Assembly (NCBI RefSeq): GCF_947331435.1
Contig: NZ_CAMZOF010000014.1
Location: forward strand, 1-64,000
Source of the DNA: Pelagibius sp. Alg239-R121
GTDB taxonomy: Bacteria; Pseudomonadota; Alphaproteobacteria; Kiloniellales; Kiloniellaceae
Reading direction: 5' to 3'
DNA: 64,000 bases
A program made the position numbers and the translations under genes. This document shows, one piece after another, positions 26,899 through 36,182 of this stretch. How positions within the stretch are numbered: the first letter of the stretch is position 1; every line of letters begins with the position of its first letter. The notes under the pieces were generated by a model. That model was given only the letters and a program-made list of their open reading frames with translations. It ran no database searches and was not told the origin of the DNA.

Positions 26899-29800
26899 AC
26901 GCCTTCGACCGGGATACTCGCCTTGATCCCTTGCAGGTTCTGGACCTTGTCGAGTCCTTCGAGGCGCAATTCGGGCGCACCTCACTGGAACTTGCGGCCC
27001 ATGCGGCGGTCGCGCACCGGTTGCGGCCTGAAATCGTCGCACTTATTCGGACGAATTTTCTTGTCAGCCCTGCGCGGTTGCAGGCCGCCCACGATGCGGA
27101 TGTGCTCTTTGGCCCGCTGGCTGTGGCGCAAGGGGACGGCTTTTATGAGATGCAGCGGGATGCGAAAGACTTCCTCGTAAAAGTGCTCGACCGGATTGCA
27201 CCGCCGGGTCGCACTGGCCGGGCGCGGTCACAGGATGTGGCGCGGCTCTTGCGGCATCACTTCCGGCAGGTCGAGGCCGTCCCGCGCTTTGCGACGCATC
27301 GTTACGCCCAGTTTCGACAAGAGAATATGTGGCGGGCCATCGCCATTGACGATCCCAAGGAAGCGCGGCGCCACATCCAGGACCATGCCAGACGCCGAAA
27401 TTCCGCGACCCACGACACCCTGAAAAACGCGCCACGCGGCGCGGGGATTGTCTCGGTCGCGGGGTCGATGCTGGAGATGTTTCACGATGAATTGATCTAT
27501 CTGGAAGCTCAGGATTTGATCGCTGACGGACAGGTTGATGACGGTGTCGCTTTGCTGGAAATCCTGGTGGAAACCAGCGCGGACACAGGGGCTGCGCAGG
27601 ACCTTGAGCCCTCTGTGCTCTTGCAGGAGGAGCGCGCGTTCCTGCAGCGCCGGCGCTACACAGCCATGGGGGAGGCCGAAAGCACGGCCACCAATCGGCC
27701 CGAGCTTGGCCCACGTGGCAGTGGCGGGGGGCTCGAAAGCCACATTGAGATCAATGCCCGCGAGCTTCGACTCCGCGACACGCCCTTGACGCGAGCGGTG
27801 ATGGACGGCGATGCGGCCCGGTTTGCCGATGCGCTCGAGACGGAAGGTATCGACCTCAACCAACTGGACCGATACGGCCATGCGGCGCTGCACCACGCAG
27901 TCTATTTCGGACGGCCCGAAATGGCCCTACAATTGCTTGAGGTGGGTGCCGAGATTGATGTGCTCTCTGCGCGGCTGGCCACACCGTTGTTCTATATGGG
28001 CGAGCATGGCCTCACGGATCTGGCGCGCACCTTTCTGGAGCGAGGCGCGCAACTGCGGCATTTTACGGAAAAGAAGAACTCGCCCCTAATAGCGGCTGCC
28101 TATTTTGGGCATCGGGACCTTGTGGCACTGTATTTGGAGCAATTGACGGGGGATCGTGCACATCTCAACGCGCGTAATGATGAGGGTTTCTGCGCGTTGA
28201 TTGCGGCGCTTGGACAAGGTAACACGGTGCTCTATGACATGCTGATCGCGGCAGGCGCGGATCCAGTGTCGCCCATGACTGAAGGCTATACCCACCTTCA
28301 CGCTGCCGCATCAGGTCAGTCGGCCCTTCTGGTGGAGGCGGTTCTGCGCTCAGGGTACACAGTGGATCCACTGAACTCCACGGGGTGGAGCCCTCTTCAT
28401 ATCGCTTCGTCGAACACCCCGTCGCTGGAGGTTATTGATTTGCTGCTGGAGTGCGGTGCAGATCCGTTCCGGCCCACCATTCATGGTTGGACCCCATCGC
28501 GGTTGGCCGCCCATTGGGACAACCTGGAGATTTTGCAAAGGTTTCTTACGCTTGGTGCTCCACTGACGCGACAGCATTACTATGACGCGGCCTATAATGG
28601 CGCCGTGCGGGTGCTGCAGTATTTGCTGGGACTGCCGCACCCTCTCGTTGAGACCAAGGCGCTTGCCGATCCGTTGATACGGTCTGGCCGTCGGGCCGCT
28701 GTTGAATACCTTTTGGCTGATGAAGGCCGCTTTGGAGTATCGCGCGATCTTATTTTTCTGCGCGCGGTGGAATACGGCAAAGACGAAATCATTACCTTGT
28801 TCCGAGAAAAAGGTTGGCCGCTGCCCGAAGATCCGCTCCCTGTGCCTGTGGGGGAGCCTTCTAAAACAACACCAGCGTCCCGCAGCCCGTCTGCTGCGGC
28901 AGAGCCAAAGGGGCTCGCTGGTGCGATTGGTCGTGCCGGTTACAATTGGCGCAAGACGATGACGGCGTTGCTGGACTGGCCCGAGGCACAACAACGAGTT
29001 GCCGATGTCATCTTCACCAAGTCGGTGGAGAAGGGAAAAGCGTCTGTCTTGCGGTTTTACCAGGATCGGGGCTGGCCGATGCCGCCACCGCCTAAAGATA
29101 CTTCGACCAAAACACCAGCCACTGGTTTTAGTGCCTGGCTACCGGTTCTTAATAAGGTTCAGTCGGGCTGGCGGTACACGATGGAGATGCTACTGGGCTG
29201 GCCAGAGGCGCGCGCGCAACTGGGCGTGGAGTTATTCGAGGCCGCAATTGCCAAGGGTTACACTGATGTCTTCGACACCTATGACGAACAGGGTTGGGAA
29301 CGGCCTAAGCGGCCCTCTGCGCAACCCGATTGGGGTTGGGTCGTGGGTAAGGATGTCCCGGGGCGTGACGGCTGCGTGGCCGAGCTCGTGCAACGCCCCG
29401 GCGCGGTCATTGTTCCGCCGTCGGGGCGCTCCATGATGCATTTTGCAAGCCAGAACGGGTTGGTGAAGACTCTCCAGGTCCTTGCAAACATGGGCCAGGA
29501 CATGGATATGCTGGACCGGGGGAACTGCACGCCTTTATCCGTGGCCATCTCTAACAATCAGGTTGAGGCCATGCGGGTCCTCCTGGAAGCGGGGGTGGAT
29601 CCCAATGCGCGCGTCGACATCGCCCATGTTCCGGTGTTCTTTCAGGCGCGCGTCGATCACCTGCCCTTGCTGCGTGACTTTGGGGTGGATCTTTCGCGGA
29701 CAGCGCTCAATGGTCGCACGTGGGTGCATGAAATTGCCTGCGACGTTACCGAAGCCAATGTAGATCAGATCCTGGCTCCGGCGCTTGAGGCAGGCGTGCC

Positions 29801-31358
29801 CATAGACGCGTCGGATGTGGCTGGCAACACGGCGCTGCACTTGGTGGCGCAAGCGGGTGCGACACCAGCTGTCGCCCCTTTGCTGAAGGCAGGCGCACGG
29901 CTTGAAGCGCGGACGCAGGCCGGCTATACGCCGCTGTTGCTGGCCATGGCGCGGGACCAGACCGAGACAGCGCGCGCACTGCTTACGGCGGGCGCGGATC
30001 GCGCGGCCAGATTGCCGGGCGGGCTGGGCCTTTTGCACCTAGCCGCGACGCACAACCGCTCCACTTTTATCAAAGATCATTGGGTGGCGCTGGACGGACC
30101 GGGGGCTGCAGCTTGGGCACCTAGCCGTACCGTTTTGCAACTGGCGGCAGAGTCAGGGGCGGACCAGGTGGTGCGCACCTTGATCGACATGGGCGCGGAC
30201 CCGAACCGGGCAGCAGGCAGCACTCCGTCGCCTGCGGCGCTCGCTGTTACGGCCGGGAACTACAGCGCGGCGCAGATGTTGTTGCGCGACGGGGCGGACC
30301 ATCGGGCCAGGGACCCGCTGACGGGCATGACATTGCTGTTGCTTGTGCAGAACGCCCGCGCGACGTTCACAGTCGCCCAGAAAGAGATCCCTGACGGATT
30401 GGAGGACCTCTACACCTATCTGATGACGTCGAGGAGCCGGGCACAAAACGGGAAGGCCAGTACTGCGGCCCCCACGCCGCGTTCTCCACAAGAGGTCGCC
30501 CCTGTTGCCCCAACGCCGGTAATGCAAAGCAAAGGGGTTCCGCCTGCGCCGCTGCCCGCGCATGCGGAAGAAGGCCAGAAAATGTCCTCCCAAACCCCCG
30601 AGGATACAAAATCCACGTCGCCGACCGCACCACCAACGTCATCGCCCGCTACGACAGCAGACCCAACCAGGGCGCTGCTACCGGGCGCGGTTCCATCTGG
30701 CCTGCCCTCGTCGTCGGTCTTCACGGTCACGCCCGAGAACCCGGTCGAGGCAGGGTGGGACCCTGTGACGGGCGGGCGCATTGGCGTTTTGTCCCGCGCG
30801 GTGCAGCGATTTGCGGGAGTATACGGGGACCATCCGATCACCGAATACCTTTCTCGGCCCTTGCCATTCTATGGTGGCATCGAGTTGATCCGACTGCGGA
30901 GCACCCGGTGGGCGGGGCAGCCGGTGGGTCTTTACTTCGTTGATCTGCCGGAAACATTGACCTGGCTGAATGGAACCCCCGGGCCCATCGGAGAGGTGAA
31001 CGCCAAGGCACCGATCCGGCTTTCGACCGAGAACGTGCTCGACTATCTGCGGTTCTTCACATTCTTTATGCGAAACAATGACCAGCCGTTCTACATGGTC
31101 GAGGACCCGAAAGACCCGAACCTAGCAGCGCTCAATGCCGCGCAGCCCGCGTTGTTGGAAGAGGTTGCGGCGGCGCCCACTCTAACCCGCGTCAAAACCC
31201 CCGAGGGGGAGGGGTTCCGGGTGGTGGCCACGATCTTCTATGAAAAACAGATACGTCAGTCGGTCTTTCAGGTGCTGATGGACGGAACGGTTCACTTGTT
31301 GAATGATGAAATGGCGACCGAGGTGCTCGATTTCGCGTTAGACCTGCCGATACGCTAA
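26895..31358 (+). CDS. Giant ankyrin-repeat protein (1487 aa)
   Basis: Layout: a helical N-terminal region (1-310), a first ankyrin block (about 318-560) with repeats such as DRYGHAALHHAVYFG and TGWSPLHIASSNT, and a middle section (about 640-830). The middle holds two tandem copies of an about 75-residue unit (WRKTMTALLDWPEA and WRYTMEMLLGWPEA). A second ankyrin block (about 835-1130) and a Pro/Thr/Ala-rich linker (about 1165-1290) follow. A C-terminal domain (about 1300-1487) is shared with the 206-residue protein at 22785. No signal peptide or membrane helix. It follows the vWA gene with a four-base overlap and probably fills the third (VMAP-like) role of a MoxR-vWA system. No nuclease motif was found. 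Confidence 0.85.
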   Translation: MNAFDRDTRLDPLQVLDLVESFEAQFGRTSLELAAHAAVAHRLRPEIVALIRTNFLVSPARLQAAHDADVLFGPLAVAQGDGFYEMQRDAKDFLVKVLDRIAPPGRTGRARSQDVARLLRHHFRQVEAVPRFATHRYAQFRQENMWRAIAIDDPKEARRHIQDHARRRNSATHDTLKNAPRGAGIVSVAGSMLEMFHDELIYLEAQDLIADGQVDDGVALLEILVETSADTGAAQDLEPSVLLQEERAFLQRRRYTAMGEAESTATNRPELGPRGSGGGLESHIEINARELRLRDTPLTRAVMDGDAARFADALETEGIDLNQLDRYGHAALHHAVYFGRPEMALQLLEVGAEIDVLSARLATPLFYMGEHGLTDLARTFLERGAQLRHFTEKKNSPLIAAAYFGHRDLVALYLEQLTGDRAHLNARNDEGFCALIAALGQGNTVLYDMLIAAGADPVSPMTEGYTHLHAAASGQSALLVEAVLRSGYTVDPLNSTGWSPLHIASSNTPSLEVIDLLLECGADPFRPTIHGWTPSRLAAHWDNLEILQRFLTLGAPLTRQHYYDAAYNGAVRVLQYLLGLPHPLVETKALADPLIRSGRRAAVEYLLADEGRFGVSRDLIFLRAVEYGKDEIITLFREKGWPLPEDPLPVPVGEPSKTTPASRSPSAAAEPKGLAGAIGRAGYNWRKTMTALLDWPEAQQRVADVIFTKSVEKGKASVLRFYQDRGWPMPPPPKDTSTKTPATGFSAWLPVLNKVQSGWRYTMEMLLGWPEARAQLGVELFEAAIAKGYTDVFDTYDEQGWERPKRPSAQPDWGWVVGKDVPGRDGCVAELVQRPGAVIVPPSGRSMMHFASQNGLVKTLQVLANMGQDMDMLDRGNCTPLSVAISNNQVEAMRVLLEAGVDPNARVDIAHVPVFFQARVDHLPLLRDFGVDLSRTALNGRTWVHEIACDVTEANVDQILAPALEAGVPIDASDVAGNTALHLVAQAGATPAVAPLLKAGARLEARTQAGYTPLLLAMARDQTETARALLTAGADRAARLPGGLGLLHLAATHNRSTFIKDHWVALDGPGAAAWAPSRTVLQLAAESGADQVVRTLIDMGADPNRAAGSTPSPAALAVTAGNYSAAQMLLRDGADHRARDPLTGMTLLLLVQNARATFTVAQKEIPDGLEDLYTYLMTSRSRAQNGKASTAAPTPRSPQEVAPVAPTPVMQSKGVPPAPLPAHAEEGQKMSSQTPEDTKSTSPTAPPTSSPATTADPTRALLPGAVPSGLPSSSVFTVTPENPVEAGWDPVTGGRIGVLSRAVQRFAGVYGDHPITEYLSRPLPFYGGIELIRLRSTRWAGQPVGLYFVDLPETLTWLNGTPGPIGEVNAKAPIRLSTENVLDYLRFFTFFMRNNDQPFYMVEDPKDPNLAALNAAQPALLEEVAAAPTLTRVKTPEGEGFRVVATIFYEKQIRQSVFQVLMDGTVHLLNDEMATEVLDFALDLPIR

Positions 31359-32671
31359 CCGGTTATGTTGGTCACCTTGGCCTCGAATTGGCGCAGGTCC
31401 ATCTGCGGTGGAGTGAGCCCGCCAAAGGGGCCTTCCTTAGAGCGCCAATAGGCCAGGATTTGGGGGAACTGGTTAAACTCCAGCTCCGCGTCCTTGATGA
31501 TCCTGCGATCCAACGGAAAGAGGCGAATTCCATCTAGCCGCTTCAGCAGTGCAGACCTCTCGTCCTGCGTTGTGCAACCTGCGACCATACTTGCCAGATC
31601 ATAGGGATCATTGGTGCCGAAACGTTTCTGCGCGGCGTCCCGCCGAGTCATAAGAAGGCCGAGGATCCGCTGGGCGGCTTTGGCGGACGGGCCTTGGGAA
31701 ATGCGGCAGACATAGATGATCCGCGCATAGGCATTCAGTTCGGCCTGACCGAATTCCGGCAGATAGACGAGCACACCGGAGCGTTGTGAAGACACCAGAT
31801 CAAGCGCCGCGACTTGCGCGCAGAAGGTACAGGCCAGCAGCATTGCGTCTGTCGTCGCGGCACTGAGCGGTGCCACGATTTCCATGTATTTCTTGGATCT
31901 CAAGCCGCAGAAATGGCATGTGTTCTGGCTGCGCGAAAACACTGCGTTCTTCAGGGTTGCGTTGGTGCCTTTGCCGCTCCTGATCACGTTGAGTTGAGTG
32001 ACGGGATCGGGAACCGCGGGAGAGGGGAAGGACACGCCCAACGGAGGATCGACATAATTGATATGGCCGTTGAGGTTGGTCGCCTGAAGGGACAGTGGGT
32101 TTTGGGGGTTGTCCTTTGGTCCCGTCCAGTCCTGGATCAGGGGTTTGGGGGCTACGGTTTTGGCGGATGACGGGGTGGATGGAGGCATTGCCTTCGCAGG
32201 CGCTGGCGCCGGATCAACCGGCGGCAATGCTGTTCCGCTGCGCACTGCGACAACGCGCTGATGTGTGAGGCCCGCATTGCTGAGAAATACTGTAATATCG
32301 CCCGGAAGGTTTTGCCATTCCGTCAGGATGGATTGCAGGATATCTGCACCGGTCACTTCTTGCCTACCCTCACTTTGGGAGGCGACCGCAGCGCGCTGAA
32401 CCACGCGCTGGAATGCCGCTGAGGGGATAGCTTCTTTAGCCAACTTGGGTCTGGGCACCGGTGCTTCGGAACGGATCATGGCACCGAGGCTCGTGCGAAA
32501 GTCGATGACCGACATGTCGTCAATCACGGTCTGAACAAGGGCGCGCGCATCTGGATCTTCGAGGATTTCGAGCAGGATGTGCATGACCTCTGCTGTGCTC
32601 TGGCCGATCGTCCTTGCAGTGGCAATGGCGGCATGGATTGCCTGTTCAACGGTTGTGGTGAAACTAGGCAT
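31355..32671 (-). CDS. Clp-N domain fused to an IcmJ/DotN-like zinc domain
   Basis: Convergent with the ankyrin gene. Residues about 5-145 form a double Clp-N domain: two similar motifs (HAAIATARTIGQSTAEVMHIL and AFQRVVQRAAVASQSE) with the EVTGADILQSILTE signature known from ClpA/ClpB. After a Pro-rich linker, residues about 245-435 follow the IcmJ/DotN pattern of type IVB secretion. The pattern is NTCHFCG ... LACTFCAQ (four zinc-binding Cys), then VLVYLPEFGQAELNAYARIIY, then KRFGTNDP and RLFPLDRR. IcmJ/DotN is a component of the Dot/Icm coupling complex. Fusion to a Clp-N adaptor domain is unusual. Its start lies next to a broken gene. Confidence 0.72.
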   Translation of the reverse strand: MPSFTTTVEQAIHAAIATARTIGQSTAEVMHILLEILEDPDARALVQTVIDDMSVIDFRTSLGAMIRSEAPVPRPKLAKEAIPSAAFQRVVQRAAVASQSEGRQEVTGADILQSILTEWQNLPGDITVFLSNAGLTHQRVVAVRSGTALPPVDPAPAPAKAMPPSTPSSAKTVAPKPLIQDWTGPKDNPQNPLSLQATNLNGHINYVDPPLGVSFPSPAVPDPVTQLNVIRSGKGTNATLKNAVFSRSQNTCHFCGLRSKKYMEIVAPLSAATTDAMLLACTFCAQVAALDLVSSQRSGVLVYLPEFGQAELNAYARIIYVCRISQGPSAKAAQRILGLLMTRRDAAQKRFGTNDPYDLASMVAGCTTQDERSALLKRLDGIRLFPLDRRIIKDAELEFNQFPQILAYWRSKEGPFGGLTPPQMDLRQFEAKVTNITG

Positions 32672-32672
32672 C

Positions 32673-32990
32673 GCTATTTCTCCTTCGCTCCGCGCTGATC
32701 CTTGCGGATCTGATCGAGGATATTTGCATTAAGGGGATTGAGCCGCAGCTGAGCGCAACCCGATTCCTCAGGGTCGACGATGCTGCGCGATTGGCGCAGA
32801 TAGGCGCAGCTGAGCCGTGTCACTCCAGGCCTCCGGCGTTTCGGGTCGGAACCGGATCAGAAAGGCGCTGTCCCCCTTCATCCAGTCTGACAGCTTTTTT
32901 TGGCCATCCCACATGGCCCCTAGCAGCTCTGTGCCGTCTGCTGTCATGGCATAAGGCAAGGAGACCGTAATCCGATAGGTATTGGCCGAC
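32673..32990 (-). pseudogene. Truncated, frameshifted gene remnant left of the second IS6
   Basis: On the minus strand a coding-like segment (TYRITVSLPYAMTADGTEL, then WDGQKKLSDWMKGD) stops in one frame near 32768 but continues in another as AYLRQSRSIVDPEESG, ending KEK-stop just before the Clp-N gene. This shows one frameshift. The upstream end is cut by the IS6 element. It may be the C-terminal part of a gene whose N-terminal part lies right of the IS (33715-33990). No family recognised. Confidence 0.5.
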
Positions 32991-33720
32991 AGTCAGGCGG
33001 CCGTCGTCACGAGGTTCCATTGTTCGCTCGCGTTGGTTCTGAATTGACGCAGTATTTTTCGAGATATCAGATGACGTTGAAAATAAAAGACATTGTAGAC
33101 AGCGGCGTGGGTGGAGAGATATCGTTGTGCTGACCCAGCCGATTTGAAACGTTGCATTGTTCGCTCGCGCTGCCGAATTGGTAAGTGAGAATTCTCAGCC
33201 CTGTTGTTGCTTCTCCCACCTGAAATGTGTCTGCAACTCATGCCGAGATCATGCAGCGCAGCCCCATAGGAAGGCAATTTGTCAGTGATGACTTGATCTG
33301 GAACAAATCCCCGAGACTTGAGCAGTTTGCGCATGAGTTTCAGGGCAGCTTTCTTGTTTCGACGGGATTGAACCAGAACGTCCAGGACCTCACCTTCGCT
33401 GTCGACGGTGCGCCAAAGGTACATCACTTGCCGTTGATGGAGACGAACACCTCGTCGAGGTGCCATCGCGCATCCGGTTTTGGTCGCGTTTGTCTCAGTC
33501 TTCGAGCATAGGCTGGTCCGAACTTCAGTGTCCAACAGCGGACCGTCTCATAGCTCACATCAATGCCGCGTTCTGCGAGCAGATCCTCGACGTCGCGAAA
33601 GCTGAGCGGGAAGCGAAAGTACAACCAAACAGCATGCTGGATGATTTCAACCGGAAACCGATGTCGGCGATAACTTACTTTATTCATTGGGGCAGGCTAT
33701 TCGAGACTGATGCCTGATAC
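32985..33720 (-). mobile_element. Second IS6-family element (ends approximate)
   Basis: This marks the extent of the frameshifted IS6 element. I could not identify convincing terminal inverted repeats or target duplications, so the limits are approximate. It forms the right border of the MoxR-vWA-ankyrin island, mirroring the complete IS6 at the left border. Confidence 0.6.
32993..33687 (-). pseudogene. IS6-family transposase, frameshifted
   Basis: Two minus-strand frames together make one IS6 transposase. The start MNKVSYRRHRFPVEII and helix-turn-helix (FRDVEDLLAERGIDVSYETV) plus HLDEVFVSING come from 33687 to about 33425. The rest (MYLWRTVDSEGEVLDVL, VITDKLPSYGAALHDLG, NNRAENSHLPIRQRE) is in another frame to 32993. 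The D, D and E catalytic residues are all present, but a single frameshift around 33425 separates the first from the others, so the enzyme is probably inactive unless frameshifted in translation. It is a different IS6 lineage from the one at 21959. Confidence 0.85.
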
Positions 33721-33990
33721 CAGACAGTTACCCTGACAGCACCGAGCCAACCATTCCTCGAGTGCTTCTTCCGGGTCCCTGAAGGGATCGCACAGGAGCA
33801 TCTCTTGGGTATCCTGTCGTGTGGCATCCAATTGGTCCCTGCCCTCCTGCAGGGCAAGCAGGTTTTCCAGTGTCAGGATCTCGTCGGGTTTCTGCCGCGC
33901 CAGGCGCCGCCGGGCGAGCAGGATTGAGCGAGCCTGAAAGAGTTCATGGTTAGGCAGGCGAGCATTGGTGTTGGCATCATCGAGAGTCAT
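33697..33990 (-). pseudogene. Probable gene fragment right of the second IS6
   Basis: A minus-strand segment starting MTLDDANTNARLPNHEL, with a helical, Arg/Leu-rich run (RSILLARRRLARQKPDEIL) and an acidic end (PFRDPEEALEEWLAR), reaches the IS6 border where it ends abruptly. It looks coding and lies in the same orientation as the remnant left of the IS. It is most likely an interrupted N-terminal half. A longer start at 34107 would overlap the next plus-strand gene. Confidence 0.45.
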
Positions 33991-34037
33991 CTCTTGTATT
34001 GAATCATTAAATCGCTGAAATTTGTTCGAACGTAAGT

Positions 34038-36068
34038 ATGTTCGGACGATCCGGCAATAATGAGAGTCATCCTTTGCAGAATACAACATTCGTAGAAGGT
34101 TCATCATCTGATGATCTGAAGCCTCGACTGACCTTTCGGATTGGTGTTTCGGGACATCGCCCTAAATCCTCAAACAAACCCAACGACCCGCGTAAAAACG
34201 GGCTGTCAGATGCTGAGCTTGAGATTGTGCGCGAGAGAGCGGACGCGATCCTTGACTGCATCTTAGACGCTGTCGGCACACTGAATTCGCGCCTGGATCA
34301 CGATTATTGGTCAGACGAGACTCCCGAGGTTAGGCTGGTTACGTCGCTGGCGGAAGGCGCGGACACGGCCTTCGCCCAAGCCGCCATGGACGACGCACGC
34401 GCCATGCAGCTTGATGTTATTCTGCCCTTTCAGCGAGACGAATACAAAAAACAGCAGGGATTTTCGCCAAAGGCTGCGATCGAGTTTGACCGGCTCGCCA
34501 ACCACGATCGTCGCCACGCCTTGTTCGAGCTTGAGGGCAATAAAAAGGAAGCGGGTCTGCCCTACTTGGCGGCTGGACGGCGGGTATACGAACACGCCGA
34601 TGTTTTGGTCGGTGTATGGAATGAGAAATCTGCGGCCGGAACCGGTGGAACAGCCCAGATTCTACGCGAGGCCTTGGAGACCGGCGTACCCGTCCTTTGG
34701 TTGTCGCCATCAGGAGTGACAAAGCTGCTCACCGATGCAAGCCACCTCGAAAACCATGCGGATCTTGAGGATGTGTTCGCCGAAGAAGGCCGGTTTTCGG
34801 ATGCACTGAGTGCCCTTGTTCAGAGGTTGCTCGCACCACCGAAGGGAAAGGCGAGTGAGCGGTTGTTGCGGTTCTACAGAGAGCCATCTTTTACGCATAC
34901 CCGTCGGACGGCATTTTCGGTTCTCCGGTGGCTGTTTACTCATCATGATAAGGAGAAGAGGGAAGATCTCGACACCGCGACAAAGTCCAATTCGACGTTC
35001 ATGCGGAACGACTTTGCTTTAAACGATTCTGCAGTAATGGCTTGGGACCGTTATCATCAGGCGGCTGAGGACGTGGGTGGGGAGCGCTTTGCACAGACAC
35101 TGCGCAACCGGCTGGCACCGCGCTGGCGGAAGGCTGATGTCGTTGCGCTCTACTATGGGCATAGCTTCCGTTCGGCTTATGTCATCAACTTCCTGCTTGC
35201 CGCTATGGCGGTGATCATGGGTTTGACCGGTGTCCTCTGGTGGACGGACGATCAATGGTCCATGCACGCGAAGGCGGTATTCGTTGCGCTCGAGATCACG
35301 ATCGTTTTCGCAATTCTCTTTTTGACGAGTTACGGGCGCGAACCGCACGAAGTATTATTTTTCGGTAAGTGCAAATTTGGCCAAGATTGGCACACGCGCT
35401 GGATCGATGCGCGCACGCTGGCGGAACAACTTCGCTTAGCGAGACTACCAGTCCTGCTCGGCAACAGCGCGAGTCCTCCACAGGGTCACAGCGAGCGAGA
35501 TGATGCCTGGGTGGAGTGGTACGTACGGGCGACGTTGCGTGAAATCGGCCCCCCCACCGGTCTCCTGAACAGCGACCGCTTAAAACGGGCTATCGACACA
35601 GCCATAAAAGACGAAATAGATGGTCAGATTGAATACAATAAAAGGGCTGGGAAAGAATATCGTCAGGTCGATCACGCTCTCCACGTTGTGGGAGAACGTC
35701 TGTTCGTTGCAACCCTCGTAGTAGGACTGATCTTTCTTAGCTACTATGTCTTTTACGTTCTTGGGTCGGGTAAAGAGCTAAAGCCCCTCATGAAATCCGT
35801 AGTGACCCTGTTGGGTGCGGGCCTCCCTGCACTCGGCGCCGCCCTGAATGGCATCCGAGCCATGGGGGATTTCAAGATTGTCGAGAAACAGGCCGATCGG
35901 ACTTATGCTGAGTTGGTGACAGTGCGTGACCGACTCTTGAAACACCGAGAGAAGCCCAATCGATTGGAGACCGGCCGGATGTTTTCAGAGGCAACGCGTG
36001 CTATGTCCAGCGACCTTAACGATTGGGTCAAGATATACAGGTTGCGGGAGTTGGGCCTGCCCGCTTAG
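34038..36068 (+). CDS. SLOG-domain protein with C-terminal SLATT-type membrane effector
   Basis: N-terminal about 230 residues: a SLOG-like Rossmann domain with RIGVSGHRP at the start, TSLAEGADTAFAQAA, and the nucleotide-binding region VLVGVWNEKSAAGTGGTAQI. SLOG domains are thought to sense or make nucleotides in bacterial conflict systems. The C-terminal half has two pairs of membrane helices (about 375-435 and 555-610), the second within a region like the SLATT two-TM effector (ERLFVATLVVGLIFLSYYVF... then a conserved helix with QADRTYAELVTVRDRLL). Such fusions are proposed to open pores on activation, killing infected cells. 676 residues, start at 34038 with a weak ribosome site. No CD-NTase gene is adjacent. 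Confidence 0.72.
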   Translation: MFGRSGNNESHPLQNTTFVEGSSSDDLKPRLTFRIGVSGHRPKSSNKPNDPRKNGLSDAELEIVRERADAILDCILDAVGTLNSRLDHDYWSDETPEVRLVTSLAEGADTAFAQAAMDDARAMQLDVILPFQRDEYKKQQGFSPKAAIEFDRLANHDRRHALFELEGNKKEAGLPYLAAGRRVYEHADVLVGVWNEKSAAGTGGTAQILREALETGVPVLWLSPSGVTKLLTDASHLENHADLEDVFAEEGRFSDALSALVQRLLAPPKGKASERLLRFYREPSFTHTRRTAFSVLRWLFTHHDKEKREDLDTATKSNSTFMRNDFALNDSAVMAWDRYHQAAEDVGGERFAQTLRNRLAPRWRKADVVALYYGHSFRSAYVINFLLAAMAVIMGLTGVLWWTDDQWSMHAKAVFVALEITIVFAILFLTSYGREPHEVLFFGKCKFGQDWHTRWIDARTLAEQLRLARLPVLLGNSASPPQGHSERDDAWVEWYVRATLREIGPPTGLLNSDRLKRAIDTAIKDEIDGQIEYNKRAGKEYRQVDHALHVVGERLFVATLVVGLIFLSYYVFYVLGSGKELKPLMKSVVTLLGAGLPALGAALNGIRAMGDFKIVEKQADRTYAELVTVRDRLLKHREKPNRLETGRMFSEATRAMSSDLNDWVKIYRLRELGLPA

Positions 36069-36182
36069 CCATGGGATGCAACAGCGATTATCTCTCTGCC
36101 GTTAGCATGATCCTGCATTTGGGACGATCCGGCTTTCGGTGGGAGCCTGCTCAGGGCGAAAGGAAGAACTGTTTCAAAATAC

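Noticed and set aside
21905-33720. Composite transposon with matching IS6 ends and target duplications
   Set aside because: The two IS6 elements are different lineages, the left one lacks a target duplication and the right one's ends are unresolved, so only a bracketed island can be claimed.
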